Source: CAZPDM01 sp964585305 | GTDB taxonomy: Bacteria > Planctomycetota > Uabimicrobiia > Uabimicrobiales > JABWCH01 | Assembly: GCA_964585305.1 (NCBI GenBank) | Contig: CAZPDM010000069.1 | Location: 1 to 24,035, forward strand | Length of the DNA: 24,035 bases | Reading direction: 5' to 3' | Part shown: positions 1 through 7,759 of the stretch, piece after piece | Layout of the letters: the number at the start of each line of letters is the position of its first letter | Numbering within the stretch: position 1 is the stretch's first letter | Notes under the pieces: model-generated | Told to the model about the DNA's origin: nothing | Databases searched by the model: none | Seen by the model: only the letters and a program-made list of their open reading frames with translations | Made by a program: the position numbers and the translations under genes

Positions 1-27
1 TTCTACTATTATTTGACGATAGGTTGC

Positions 28-426
28 TCATTTATTTTTTTGATCCTCGATATATTTTTTTACAACTTCTAAACTTACTGAACCAACTGATGAAATAAAT
101 TTCCATCTTGTCCAGAGACAAGGCAACCTTTTCTTCAGTGTTATAAATTCTTCCCTTAATACTTTTGATGTATATCCTTTTATTTTATTCACAGTATTAA
201 AAACACCGATTTTAGGATGCACATCTAACAATAAGTGTACATGGTCTGGCATTATTTCCATTTCCATTACTTTATATAAATATTCCTTCTGTTTTTCCAA
301 AATCAAATTTTTTAGCCTTTTTTCTATCTCTCCTATTAGTACTTTACGACGATATTTGGGACAAAATATTATATGGTATTGACAGCTATATATGCAATGA
401 CAATCACTTTTATATTTCTTTGCCAT
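28..426 (-). CDS. tnpA: IS200/IS605-family transposase TnpA (HUH, Y1 type)
   Basis: Single-domain Y1 transposase that cuts and rejoins single-stranded DNA at the hairpin ends of IS200/IS605 elements. With the start at 426 the protein is 132 aa. It shows the HUH pair in the context MPDHVHLLL (His62, His64) and the catalytic Tyr125 in KKYIEDQ, preceded by a SSVGSVSLE stretch typical of the family. These positions nearly match H64, H66 and Y127 of IS608 TnpA, which is why I prefer this start over the in-frame ATG at 453; neither has a strong ribosome binding site. The early KYRRKVL motif also fits. All key residues are present and the frame is open, so the gene may be active. No TnpB gene is seen in the window. 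Confidence 0.93.
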   Translation of the reverse strand: MAKKYKSDCHCIYSCQYHIIFCPKYRRKVLIGEIEKRLKNLILEKQKEYLYKVMEMEIMPDHVHLLLDVHPKIGVFNTVNKIKGYTSKVLREEFITLKKRLPCLWTRWKFISSVGSVSLEVVKKYIEDQKNK

Positions 427-510
427 ATTTTGTATTTCCATATTTATTATCATTTCATTTATTATTTTTATTAGATGAATATATTATAACTATTTTTATA
501 GTTTTGCCAA

Positions 511-600
511 TAAAAAAATAAAAAAATAAAAAAATTCCCCCATTCATCCCACAGCCTGAAGGCTGGGGTTTTCTGGCGAAGATTTAGTAAATTAGATCTG
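511..600 (-). repeat. IS200/IS605-like end: imperfect hairpin resembling a TnpB-element right end
   Basis: Read on the minus strand, 548-568 forms an imperfect hairpin: CCCCAGCC, loop TTCA, GGCTG-T-GGG. It is preceded by a CGCCAGAAAA-type run and followed by GATGAATGGGGG. Conceptual translation across it gives LRQKTPAFRLWDEW, a string I associate with reads through the right end/omega-RNA region of TnpB elements. A TTTAC, the type of target used by some IS605 elements, occurs just outside on the minus strand near 588-593. Next to it are three exact tandem copies of TAAAAAAA (511-534). The hairpin is seen directly; its identity as an element end is inference. Confidence 0.55.
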
Positions 601-749
601 CCACGTTTTCCACTCGAAAGCCTTGTCCAAAAAGAAATAGCGTAAAAACATGGCATTTTTTAGCATCAAGTCAGCAAATTTTTTTACTGACATCACACAG
701 CTAAGGAAAGTCTCTCATAAAGGAAGAGATAAAGTAGAACTTCTTGTAG

Positions 750-783
750 AGCGTATATCTAACTTATACGCTATCTTTTTTTG
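750..783 (+). terminator. Intrinsic-terminator-like hairpin on the plus strand
   Basis: AGCGTATA (750-757) pairs perfectly with TATACGCT (765-772) around a 7-nt loop, and a run of T follows on the plus strand (775-781). It has the form of a rho-independent terminator for rightward transcription, yet no plus-strand gene lies upstream. On the minus strand, where topB ends at 785, no T-run follows the stem, so it is a poor topB terminator. Confidence 0.45.
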
Positions 784-784
784 T

Positions 785-2854
785 TTAATTTTTTTTCTCT
801 TTTTTCGCGAGGGCTTCTTTGAGTATGTCTCCAACGTTTGTGGTTGCGGGGATGCTTTCGGTGTATTTTTCTATGAGTTTTTTTGTCATAATTTTTTCGC
901 GGTAAGAAGTTCTTCCGGATCTATCTTGATGTTCAGATTGTTGGAATCCGCAACTTCGATCGGAGCAAATTAAAGTTTTTCCTTTGCGACTGTTAAAGAC
1001 TTGCATAAATTGGCCGCAAATTGGACATTTTTGTTTTGTGAGTTGAACTTTGAAAACAGAAGTATCTTCCTTTACTCGATTAACAAGTTCTGTAGCATGA
1101 CGGCGAATTTCAGCCATAAATTTTGCAGAGTCTTCTTTTCCACGAGCAATTTTATTGAGTCGCAATTCCCATTCGGCTGTTAATTCTGGGGATTTCAATT
1201 CTGCAGGAACGAGTTCAATAAGCTGAGTTCCTTTAGATGTAGGAATAAGATTTTTGCCTTGTCGTTCAATATAAAAATTATACAACAACTTTTCTATAAT
1301 TTCGGCGCGTGTTGCGGGTGTTCCTAATCCACTTTCCTTAATTGTTTCCCGAAGTTCTTCATCTTCGATAAACTGCTGCGGACTTTCCATAGCACCTAAA
1401 AGAGATGCTTCTGTATAACGTGAAGGTGGTTTAGTTTTTGCATTTTCTAAACGTACATTGACGATTTTTTTTACATTACCTTTGACTTCTTGTTGTAAGG
1501 TTTGTTCTGGCAAATCGTCTTGGTTTTCTATAGCTTCTCGAGTAGCCGCGGACATTGCAATATCTCTCCATCCTAAATCTAAAATAACACGACCGCGGGC
1601 ATAAAAATTTTCGCCTTGCACTTGAGTAATGATTGTCAATTGTTCATAACGATATACTGGTGATAAAATACAAAGGAAACGGCGTACCACCAAATCATAC
1701 AATTTTCGCTCATCAGCATCCATGTTTTCTAAATTTGCTTTTTGTTCAGTTGGAATAAGGGCATGATGATCCGAAACTTTATCATCTGCAATGAAACGCT
1801 TTCCTGGATTTAATCGTTGACCCAAGAGATTCTGCACCCATTTTTGATAGGGACCAACATTGATAGCCTGAAGACGTTGAGAAAATGTAGGAATCAAATC
1901 GCTGCTTAAATATCTTGAATCTGTACGAGGATATGAAAGAACTTTATGATGTTCATAAAGACTTTGTGCAAGACTAAGTGTTTTTTGAGCAGAAAAACCA
2001 TAACGAATATTTGCATCACGTTGCAATTCTGTTAGATCGTAACAAAGCGGAGCTACTTCTGTTTTAATATCACGCCGCACTTCTTGAATAATGGCTTGCT
2101 GATTTTGAACTTTTTGCAAAATTTGTTGGGCTTTATCTTGTTGATAAATTCGTCCATTTCCATTATGATCGCGCCAGTATCCAGTATAATCACCAAAATT
2201 AGCTTCTATCATCCAATAATCTACGGGTTGAAACTGCTTAATTTCCTGTTCACGTCGTATAATCATTGCTAAGGTTGGTGTTTGTACCCTTCCAGCACTT
2301 AATTGAGCATTAAATTTACATGTTAAAGCACGTGTAACATTTAAGCCAATTAACCAATCTGCCTCAGCACGACAAACTGCTGCCTGATATAAATTATCAT
2401 AAGCATGGCCGGATTTTAAAGTCCGAAAACCATCTTTAATTGCCTGGTCTGTCTGAGAAGAAATCCAAAGTCGCTTAAAATTACCACGCCATCCACCTAA
2501 TTTCATAATCCAACGTGCAACCAGCTCTCCTTCACGGCCAGCATCTGTTGCAATAATAAATTCATCCACATCTCCACGCTTCATAAGATTACAAACAGTG
2601 TGAAATTGATGCCCCGTTTCTCGAAGGACAGAAAGTCTCATTTTTTCTGGTAGCATGGGCAAATAATCTAAGTTCCATTCTTTATATTTATGATCATATT
2701 CTTCTGGTTCTGCTAAAGTAACCAAATGGCCTAATGCCCATGTTACTATATATTCTGAACCTTCTAAATACCCTTTATTGTGTTTATGACAGTTTAAAAC
2801 ACGAGCTAATTCTTTAGCGACACTTGGTTTTTCGGCTAATACTAATGATTTCAT
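785..2854 (-). CDS. topB: DNA topoisomerase III (type IA)
   Basis: Type IA topoisomerase that passes single strands through a transient 5'-phosphotyrosyl break and acts on recombination and replication intermediates. Numbered from the start at 2854 (689 aa): the N-terminal Toprim domain opens with LVLAEKPSVAKELA and has the acidic motif TDAGREGE at about 103-110. The catalytic Tyr308 lies in SYPRTDSRYL. The motif SAGRVQTPTLAMI is near 186-198. One C4 zinc ribbon (Cys610, 613, 630, 635) is followed by a basic tail. I prefer 2854 to the in-frame ATG at 2890 because family members begin at MKSLVLAEKPS; there is only a weak GGAT ribosome binding site. The length fits the Bacillus-type TopB group. 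It stands alone, transcribed toward the IS. Confidence 0.95.
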   Translation of the reverse strand: MKSLVLAEKPSVAKELARVLNCHKHNKGYLEGSEYIVTWALGHLVTLAEPEEYDHKYKEWNLDYLPMLPEKMRLSVLRETGHQFHTVCNLMKRGDVDEFIIATDAGREGELVARWIMKLGGWRGNFKRLWISSQTDQAIKDGFRTLKSGHAYDNLYQAAVCRAEADWLIGLNVTRALTCKFNAQLSAGRVQTPTLAMIIRREQEIKQFQPVDYWMIEANFGDYTGYWRDHNGNGRIYQQDKAQQILQKVQNQQAIIQEVRRDIKTEVAPLCYDLTELQRDANIRYGFSAQKTLSLAQSLYEHHKVLSYPRTDSRYLSSDLIPTFSQRLQAINVGPYQKWVQNLLGQRLNPGKRFIADDKVSDHHALIPTEQKANLENMDADERKLYDLVVRRFLCILSPVYRYEQLTIITQVQGENFYARGRVILDLGWRDIAMSAATREAIENQDDLPEQTLQQEVKGNVKKIVNVRLENAKTKPPSRYTEASLLGAMESPQQFIEDEELRETIKESGLGTPATRAEIIEKLLYNFYIERQGKNLIPTSKGTQLIELVPAELKSPELTAEWELRLNKIARGKEDSAKFMAEIRRHATELVNRVKEDTSVFKVQLTKQKCPICGQFMQVFNSRKGKTLICSDRSCGFQQSEHQDRSGRTSYREKIMTKKLIEKYTESIPATTNVGDILKEALAKKEKKN

Positions 2855-2930
2855 AAAATATCCATTCAGCATAAAAAAATGCTGCCTCATAATTTTTTTT
2901 TATAAAAATTTGTTTTTATTTTCTATAAAA

Positions 2931-3000
2931 TTGACTTAAAGTCAAGGTTTTTTTCGAAAATACTTTTTTATATAAAAATTTTCCAATTTTCCTTGACTTT
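2931..3000. promoter_or_regulatory. Candidate operator: 10-bp inverted repeat with a nested palindrome
   Basis: TTGACTTAAAGTCAA at 2931-2945 is a perfect palindrome around a central A. Its right half is part of AAAGTCAAGG (2938-2947), repeated exactly in inverted orientation as CCTTGACTTT at 2991-3000, 53 bp away (about five helical turns). The distal TTGACT (2993-2998) is spaced 17 bp from TAATCT (3016-3021), a possible weak promoter for the peptidase gene at 3060. The repeats are seen; operator function is inference. Confidence 0.45.
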
Positions 3001-3059
3001 ATCATTTTTTTTTCTTAATCTAAAAGAATATCACTTTTTTTTCCTAAGAAAGGATTCTT

Positions 3060-4739
3060 ATGAACAAGATTTTATTCATTGTTGTTATGTTTCTTGTGGG
3101 AATTTCCTCAGCATTTGCTTGCACCAATTTTTTAATCACAAAAGGAGCTTCTGCAGACGGTTCTACAATGATCAGCTATGCTGCGGATTCTCATGTTCTC
3201 TATGGCGAGTTATATCACTGGCCAGCAGCAAATTATCCCGAAGGTTCCATGCTAGAAGTTTATGAATGGGATACAGGGAAGTATATGGGAAAGATTAGAC
3301 AAGTTAGCCAGACATACAATGTTATTGGTAATATGAACGAATATCAAGTTGCAATTGGTGAAACTACCTATGGTGGGCCAGCAGAATTAGAAAAACGCCC
3401 CACTGAAAATCCTCCTATTGTGGATTATGGTGGTTTAATTTATATTTCTTTGCAACGTTCTAAAACTGCTCGTGAAGCGATCAAGTGCATGGCAGAGCTA
3501 ATGATGGAATATGGTTATGCCAGTACAGGAGAATCTTTTTCAATTGCTGATAAAAATGAAGTTTGGATTATGGAAATTATTGGCAAAGGTGAAAAAGATC
3601 GTGGAGCTGTTTGGGTAGCACTTCGTATTCCAGATGGATATATTTCTGCTCATGCTAATCATCCTCGTATTACCACATTCCCTTTAGAAAACTGTGTAAC
3701 TTCTATCTCTACCAAAAATCTTGATAAAATTTTTGAATCCACTATTGAATGTGTATATGCTGAAGACATTATTTCTTTTGCACGTTCTCAAAAATTATAT
3801 CCAGAAGACGCTAAAGATGAAAATTTTAGCTTTTCTGATGTTTATTATCCTGTAGATTTTTTTGGTGCCCGTTTTTGCGAAATCCGTGTATGGGCTATGT
3901 TCCGCCAAGTACATTCCCAAATGGATCAATATTTGGATTATGTTGAAGGCTCGAATGTTAAAAATCGTATGCCTCTTTGGATCAAACCAGAGCGCAAAAT
4001 CAGTGTACAAGATATGATGGCTTTTATGCGCGATCATCTTGAAGGCACAAAATTTGACATGACTAAAGATGCTGGTGCTGGTTCTTATGGATGTCCGTAT
4101 CGTTGGCGTCCTTTAACTTGGAAAGTAGCTGGCGTTGAATATTGCAACGAACGAGCTACTGCCACCCAACAAACTGGGTTCTCTTTTATCTCTCAATCTC
4201 GTTCTTGGTTGCCGGACAAAGTTGGCGGAATTATTTGGTTTGGTATAGATGATGCTGCAAATAGCGTCTATGTTCCTATGTATACAAGCATGACAGAAGT
4301 TCCTGAATCTCATAAAGTTGGCAACGGCGATATGATGACATTCAGTGATACCTCTGCATTCTGGGCATTCAATCAAGTAGCAAACTTTTGCTATACACGA
4401 TATAATGTAATTCATCCTGAAATTGAAGGCATCCAAAAAGCTTTAGAGAATAAATTTGTTGCATATACTCCTGTTATTGATCAAGCTGCTTGCACTCTTT
4501 TAGAAAAAGATGCAAATTTAGCAGTCCAATTTTTAACAGATTATTCTGTTAACGCTGGTATGCGTGTTACTCACATTTGGAAAGATTTATATAAATATTT
4601 GTTCTTAAAATATATGGATGGCAATATTAAAAAGAAAAAAACAGGCGAACGTAATCCTGAAGTAAAACAACCAGGTTATAGCGAAAAATGGTATCGCCAA
4701 ATTGTTGAAGATAATGGTAATATTTTGAGAGTAAAATAG
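3060..4739 (+). CDS. Exported C69-family peptidase (dipeptidase, Ntn-hydrolase fold)
   Basis: Peptidase family C69 (also called U34) enzymes are N-terminal-nucleophile hydrolases that cleave dipeptides or other amide bonds. The first 20 residues are a signal peptide (MNKILFIVVMFLVGISSAFA). Cleavage after Ala20 exposes Cys21, the expected nucleophile, at the start of CTNFLITKGASADGS, a good match to the family opening (C-T-x-F-x-x-x-K-x-A-x-A-D-G-S). Further family-like segments are GYASTGESFSIAD and EVWIMEIIGKG. At 559 aa it has the usual length of the long secreted members. The start is fixed by an AAAGGA ribosome binding site 5 nt upstream. There is no lipobox, so I expect a soluble periplasmic or secreted enzyme. 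An outer-membrane barrel gene follows, and a role in peptide use is plausible; the substrate is unknown. Confidence 0.9.
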   Translation: MNKILFIVVMFLVGISSAFACTNFLITKGASADGSTMISYAADSHVLYGELYHWPAANYPEGSMLEVYEWDTGKYMGKIRQVSQTYNVIGNMNEYQVAIGETTYGGPAELEKRPTENPPIVDYGGLIYISLQRSKTAREAIKCMAELMMEYGYASTGESFSIADKNEVWIMEIIGKGEKDRGAVWVALRIPDGYISAHANHPRITTFPLENCVTSISTKNLDKIFESTIECVYAEDIISFARSQKLYPEDAKDENFSFSDVYYPVDFFGARFCEIRVWAMFRQVHSQMDQYLDYVEGSNVKNRMPLWIKPERKISVQDMMAFMRDHLEGTKFDMTKDAGAGSYGCPYRWRPLTWKVAGVEYCNERATATQQTGFSFISQSRSWLPDKVGGIIWFGIDDAANSVYVPMYTSMTEVPESHKVGNGDMMTFSDTSAFWAFNQVANFCYTRYNVIHPEIEGIQKALENKFVAYTPVIDQAACTLLEKDANLAVQFLTDYSVNAGMRVTHIWKDLYKYLFLKYMDGNIKKKKTGERNPEVKQPGYSEKWYRQIVEDNGNILRVK

Positions 4740-4775
4740 AAAATTTTAGAACAAACTAGAAAATTAGTTGGATTG

Positions 4776-4803
4776 GGGCATTGTTTCTAGCAATGCCCTT
4801 TCA
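4776..4803 (+). terminator. Hairpin between the peptidase and barrel genes
   Basis: GGGCATTG (4776-4783) and CAATGCCC (4791-4798) form a perfect 8-bp stem with a 7-nt loop, followed by TTTCATT. This looks like a modest intrinsic terminator or processing hairpin. It would fall inside the coding region if the barrel gene began at the upstream TTG (4768), which favours the ATG at 4810. Confidence 0.5.
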
Positions 4804-4809
4804 TTATTT

Positions 4810-6171
4810 ATGCCTAGAAATTTTTTTTCTTTGTTATTATTTTTTTTCATTTTTATATTATTTTCTTTTGCACAAGAAGAAAAACAAGCACAAAAAAATG
4901 ATGAAGATATTCTTCCTGATCGTGTAAAACAGCTTGAAACACAAGTAAAGATGTTAACCCAAGAAGTTTTAGAGTTACGTAAATCTTTACAAACTCAACA
5001 GCAATTAACAGAAAAAATTTCTCAAAACACTAAACCACAAGAACATCTTTACGATAGTATTATTGCTGATTTGCAACGAGAGTCTCCGGAAAATCAGCTC
5101 ACAAAATTTTATCATCAATTGATCCAATCTCAAGTTTGGATAGGTGGCTATTTGGATATTCGTTGGCAAGATATTGATGTTTCAGATAATAAAGATTCTA
5201 TTGTTGGAAAAGCTGACGAAAACTCTATTTGGGAATTATCTTGTGTCAGTTTACAAGCCCGAATGGCTTGGAATGATACGTTCTCTTTGTTAGCTGATAT
5301 CCAACTTCTGAATACTGATGAAATTTCCATTGCGCATCTTTATTTTGTTGCAGCATTAGATGATTATATAAATTTTAAAGCCGGCGTATTACGTATTCCA
5401 TTAGGGAGAAGGAATAGCTTATATGCAACACCATTATTAAATTTATCCGCCCCTTCTCTAACACAAGAAATCCTTCTTCCAAACATTTGGAGTGAACCTG
5501 GAATTGCAATATTTGGCAAATTGCAAAAAGATTGGTTAACGTATGAAGTTGTGGCCTCATCAGGATTTGGAGATCAAGGTTTTTCTAATCAAACTGGCAA
5601 TTCTAAAATTTCTCAAAAAGGATGGCGTGGATATCCCAGCAGCCAACAAATTGCAGGACGCATTGGCTTTTCTCCATCAATAGGAACTGAGACATTAGCT
5701 TTTTATACAGGGATTTCTGGACTCATAGCTCGTCATGATAATAAATTATCTTATCATGCTTTGGCAGCAGATGCTTTGTTGCAAATTGGGCCATTTTCTG
5801 GAATAGGAGATCACGATCGATTATTCTTTACTTCAGAGTATATTATTTTTCAAGGCCATAATCAAAAACCTAGTACAGAGAAAATTTCGTGTATGTATGG
5901 CTATTATGCAGAGGCCACCTATTCTTTTTTTCCAGAAAATTGGCGACAAAGTTTTGGTTTCTTCACACCTGAAACTGAATTAGGTTTTTCCTTTCGATAT
6001 GATTTTCTAACAACATCGCAAAAAAGTTTTCTTGCTAATCAATCACAATATACACTTGGATTTCATTTTCGTCCTATAGAGCCTACAATATTAAGATTAG
6101 AATATAGTTGGCTAGATGCGCAAGATAGTTGGAAACATCAGATAATTGCTTCTTTTTCAACATATTTCTAA
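4810..6171 (+). CDS. Outer-membrane beta-barrel protein, porin-like, with N-terminal coiled coil
   Basis: Predicted outer-membrane channel of 453 aa. The chosen ATG gives a signal peptide (MPRNFFSLLLFFFIFILFSFA). Next comes a short coiled coil (about residues 32-65: heptads such as VKQLETQVKMLTQEVLELRK), as in porins that trimerise or contact peptidoglycan. The rest alternates polar and aromatic/hydrophobic residues in beta-strand fashion (IGGYLDIRW, FKAGVLRIPLGR, LGFHFRPIEPTILRLEYSW). It ends in Phe, the usual C-terminal signal for barrel insertion. The layout resembles phosphate-selective porin O/P-type proteins (coiled coil then barrel), but I cannot assign a substrate. It lies 70 bp after the C69 peptidase gene with a hairpin between them. 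The start lacks a clear Shine-Dalgarno; an upstream in-frame TTG at 4768 is less likely. Confidence 0.75.
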   Translation: MPRNFFSLLLFFFIFILFSFAQEEKQAQKNDEDILPDRVKQLETQVKMLTQEVLELRKSLQTQQQLTEKISQNTKPQEHLYDSIIADLQRESPENQLTKFYHQLIQSQVWIGGYLDIRWQDIDVSDNKDSIVGKADENSIWELSCVSLQARMAWNDTFSLLADIQLLNTDEISIAHLYFVAALDDYINFKAGVLRIPLGRRNSLYATPLLNLSAPSLTQEILLPNIWSEPGIAIFGKLQKDWLTYEVVASSGFGDQGFSNQTGNSKISQKGWRGYPSSQQIAGRIGFSPSIGTETLAFYTGISGLIARHDNKLSYHALAADALLQIGPFSGIGDHDRLFFTSEYIIFQGHNQKPSTEKISCMYGYYAEATYSFFPENWRQSFGFFTPETELGFSFRYDFLTTSQKSFLANQSQYTLGFHFRPIEPTILRLEYSWLDAQDSWKHQIIASFSTYF

Positions 6172-6176
6172 AAAAA

Positions 6177-6212
6177 TCGCGTTTGACAATGATAGTTTAT
6201 CGTCAAACGCGA
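6177..6212 (-). terminator. Strong intrinsic terminator of the minus-strand gene at 6229
   Basis: TCGCGTTTGAC (6177-6187) pairs exactly with GTCAAACGCGA (6202-6212), and an inner GATA/TATC pairing extends the stem. On the minus strand the stem is followed at once by a run of seven T (6170-6176). It sits between convergent genes and may also slow transcription from the barrel gene. Confidence 0.85.
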
Positions 6213-6228
6213 AAGTTTTAAAAAAAAT

Positions 6229-7014
6229 TTATTGGGCCATTTGTTGGATATGCTTTTCAATTATGCTGCGCATAGGATGATCTTGCAAATCTTTATCTAA
6301 TAATTTTTGTTTATATAAAAATGCCAAAAATGGATGTTCTGCAAGTTCAACCAAAGGATCTGCTTCTAAGTTAATTTTGCATGATGGGCATTTGGTTCTT
6401 TCTACACAATGGGTTCCACAAGCCGGACAATTTCCTGTAAAATCCCATTTTTTTCCCATTCCTAAAAATTCTTTGATCTGGTTTACCGTTTGAAAAAAAG
6501 TATTTTCAGGGACCTCTAAAAAATATTCCGCAACATAGCTTGAAGCAACTCTGGGATGTCCATGTTGCAATAAAATTGTGCGATAGGGTAATTTCTTTTC
6601 TTCTAACAAATCAGAAATCTCTTGAATTTCTTCTTCTTCAAAACTATAAATTTCTTTCCAATTTTGAGTTGTGTTATCAATACCTTCCAAAAATTCTTTG
6701 GTACATTTTTTAATATTAGCTTGGCTTAAAATTGTCAAAATTTTTTTTGCAATTGCCTTATCTTTTTCTTTTTCAAGGCTTTCTTCTAATATACTAAAAT
6801 TTTCATCATCAATAATTCCGATTTGTTCAATGGCTTTCAGAAAACGATAGCGTAACTCCCAGTTATTTTTAGAATTGCCGATGGATTCTAGCAATTTTGG
6901 TAGGATTTCTTGCCCATGCTTTACAAGTTTATCAATGATACTATCTATTTTTTCAACATCCTCTTCTGAAGCCAGAATTTTAGTATATTCTTCAAAATCT
7001 TTATTAGAAATCAT
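6229..7014 (-). CDS. Helical-repeat protein with C-terminal zinc ribbon, function unknown
   Basis: I do not recognise this 261-aa protein as a named family. Residues 1-110 are amphipathic helices in pairs (for example IDSIIDKLVKHGQEILPKLL and RYRFLKAIEQIGIID), similar to HEAT-type repeats. After an acidic stretch (FEEEEIQEISDLLEEKK) comes a segment (141-185) with YRTILLQHGHPRVAS. A zinc ribbon follows, with CPAC (Cys196, 199) and CPSC (Cys209, 212) plus an extra Cys203. There is no signal peptide or membrane segment, so it is probably cytoplasmic. The start has an AAAGGA ribosome binding site. It is divergent from the pseudopilin gene with about 70 bp between the starts. A protein-protein adaptor role is plausible but unproven. 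Confidence 0.7.
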   Translation of the reverse strand: MISNKDFEEYTKILASEEDVEKIDSIIDKLVKHGQEILPKLLESIGNSKNNWELRYRFLKAIEQIGIIDDENFSILEESLEKEKDKAIAKKILTILSQANIKKCTKEFLEGIDNTTQNWKEIYSFEEEEIQEISDLLEEKKLPYRTILLQHGHPRVASSYVAEYFLEVPENTFFQTVNQIKEFLGMGKKWDFTGNCPACGTHCVERTKCPSCKINLEADPLVELAEHPFLAFLYKQKLLDKDLQDHPMRSIIEKHIQQMAQ

Positions 7015-7084
7015 ATTTTTTCCTTTCTAAGTCAATTTTCTCGACTAAAAATGCTTACATAATTAGAAAAATTGGAGATAATCA

Positions 7085-7591
7085 ATGGTTTTTAAAAGAA
7101 AATCAGGTTTTAGTCTAATTGAATTGATGGTTGTAATGGTTATTGTTGGGCTACTCATGAGCATTGTAACAGTAAATCTTGATTATTTAGTTCCTAGTTC
7201 TCGGCTTAATGCAGGTGCATCATCTATTGCGTCAACAATTGTTTTAGCTCATAGCCAGGCTGCTATTTCCGGCACAGATGTTATTGTTTCTTATAATCTA
7301 GATCAACAATTATATCAAATTATTTTAGTTAAGGAAGGAAAAACAGATCCACTTAGCATATCTGAATTACCTCCAGGAATAAAATTTAAAGATATTATTG
7401 TAGCTGGCGAAAGTAAAAAAACAAATGGTATTTTTCAAGTTTATATTTCACCTTTAGGAATTGTTCGAGGTCATGTTGTGCATTTAGAAAATAGAGATCG
7501 CCAAGTAATGAGTATTGAAGTTAATCCGATTAGTGGAACTGTAGAAGTACTAGAGGATTATAAAGAAATGGATTTTATCGAAAAAAGTTAA
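7085..7591 (+). CDS. GspH/FimT-like type II secretion or type IV pilus pseudopilin
   Basis: Prepilin-like protein of 168 aa. The N-terminus has a short basic leader and a class III processing site, MVFKRKSG|FSLIELMVV: Gly8 before the cut, Phe9 to be N-methylated, and Glu13 as the +5 glutamate. A hydrophobic helix runs to about residue 30 (VVMVIVGLLMSIVTV). The C-terminal part is beta-rich (IVSYNLDQQLYQIILV, GIFQVYISPLGIVRG), as in the minor pseudopilin GspH that caps the secretion pseudopilus. A GGAG ribosome binding site lies 7 nt before the ATG. No other secretion or pilus genes are in the window, so this is an isolated gene that must work with a machine encoded elsewhere. Confidence 0.85.
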   Translation: MVFKRKSGFSLIELMVVMVIVGLLMSIVTVNLDYLVPSSRLNAGASSIASTIVLAHSQAAISGTDVIVSYNLDQQLYQIILVKEGKTDPLSISELPPGIKFKDIIVAGESKKTNGIFQVYISPLGIVRGHVVHLENRDRQVMSIEVNPISGTVEVLEDYKEMDFIEKS

Positions 7592-7665
7592 TTATTCTTT
7601 ATTTTAACAATATTTTTTTAAAGATTAAATAATTTTTCAGATTTCCATATAGGAAAATTTTTCAC

Positions 7666-7693
7666 TTGAAAAATTAAGCTATTATGTTATTAT
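7666..7693 (+). promoter_or_regulatory. Candidate sigma-70-type promoter of the large disordered protein gene
   Basis: TTGAAA (7666-7671), a 16-bp spacer and TATTAT (7688-7693) lie about 70 bp before the GTG start. In such AT-rich DNA, chance matches are common, so confidence is limited. Confidence 0.4.
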
Positions 7694-7759
7694 TATTTAA
7701 GATAAACTTAGTTGGCCTCTTAAAAACAAAGAAACATCTCTTACCAAGGAGAAATTGCC

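Larger units (their letters stand above)
454..784. other. Gene-free region between tnpA and topB
   Basis: No convincing gene in 331 bases. It holds a small AT hairpin just upstream of tnpA (AACTAT, TTTT loop, ATAGTT at 488-503), the TAAAAAAA triplet repeat, the IS-end-like hairpin at 548-568, and a hairpin plus T-run at 750-783. The remaining 600-745 stretch could hold the eroded 3' end of a tnpB gene on the minus strand (an in-frame stretch ends in SSGKRGRSNLLNLRQ), but it is too short to call. Confidence 0.6.

Noticed and set aside
511..534. TAAAAAAA triple repeat as a CRISPR or phase-variation tract.
   Set aside because: Too short and simple; there are no spacers, and it does not lie inside a gene or between promoter elements that can be defined.
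6177..6212. Inverted repeat as an insertion sequence end or integration site.
   Set aside because: Position between convergent genes and the T-run on the minus strand fit a plain intrinsic terminator.
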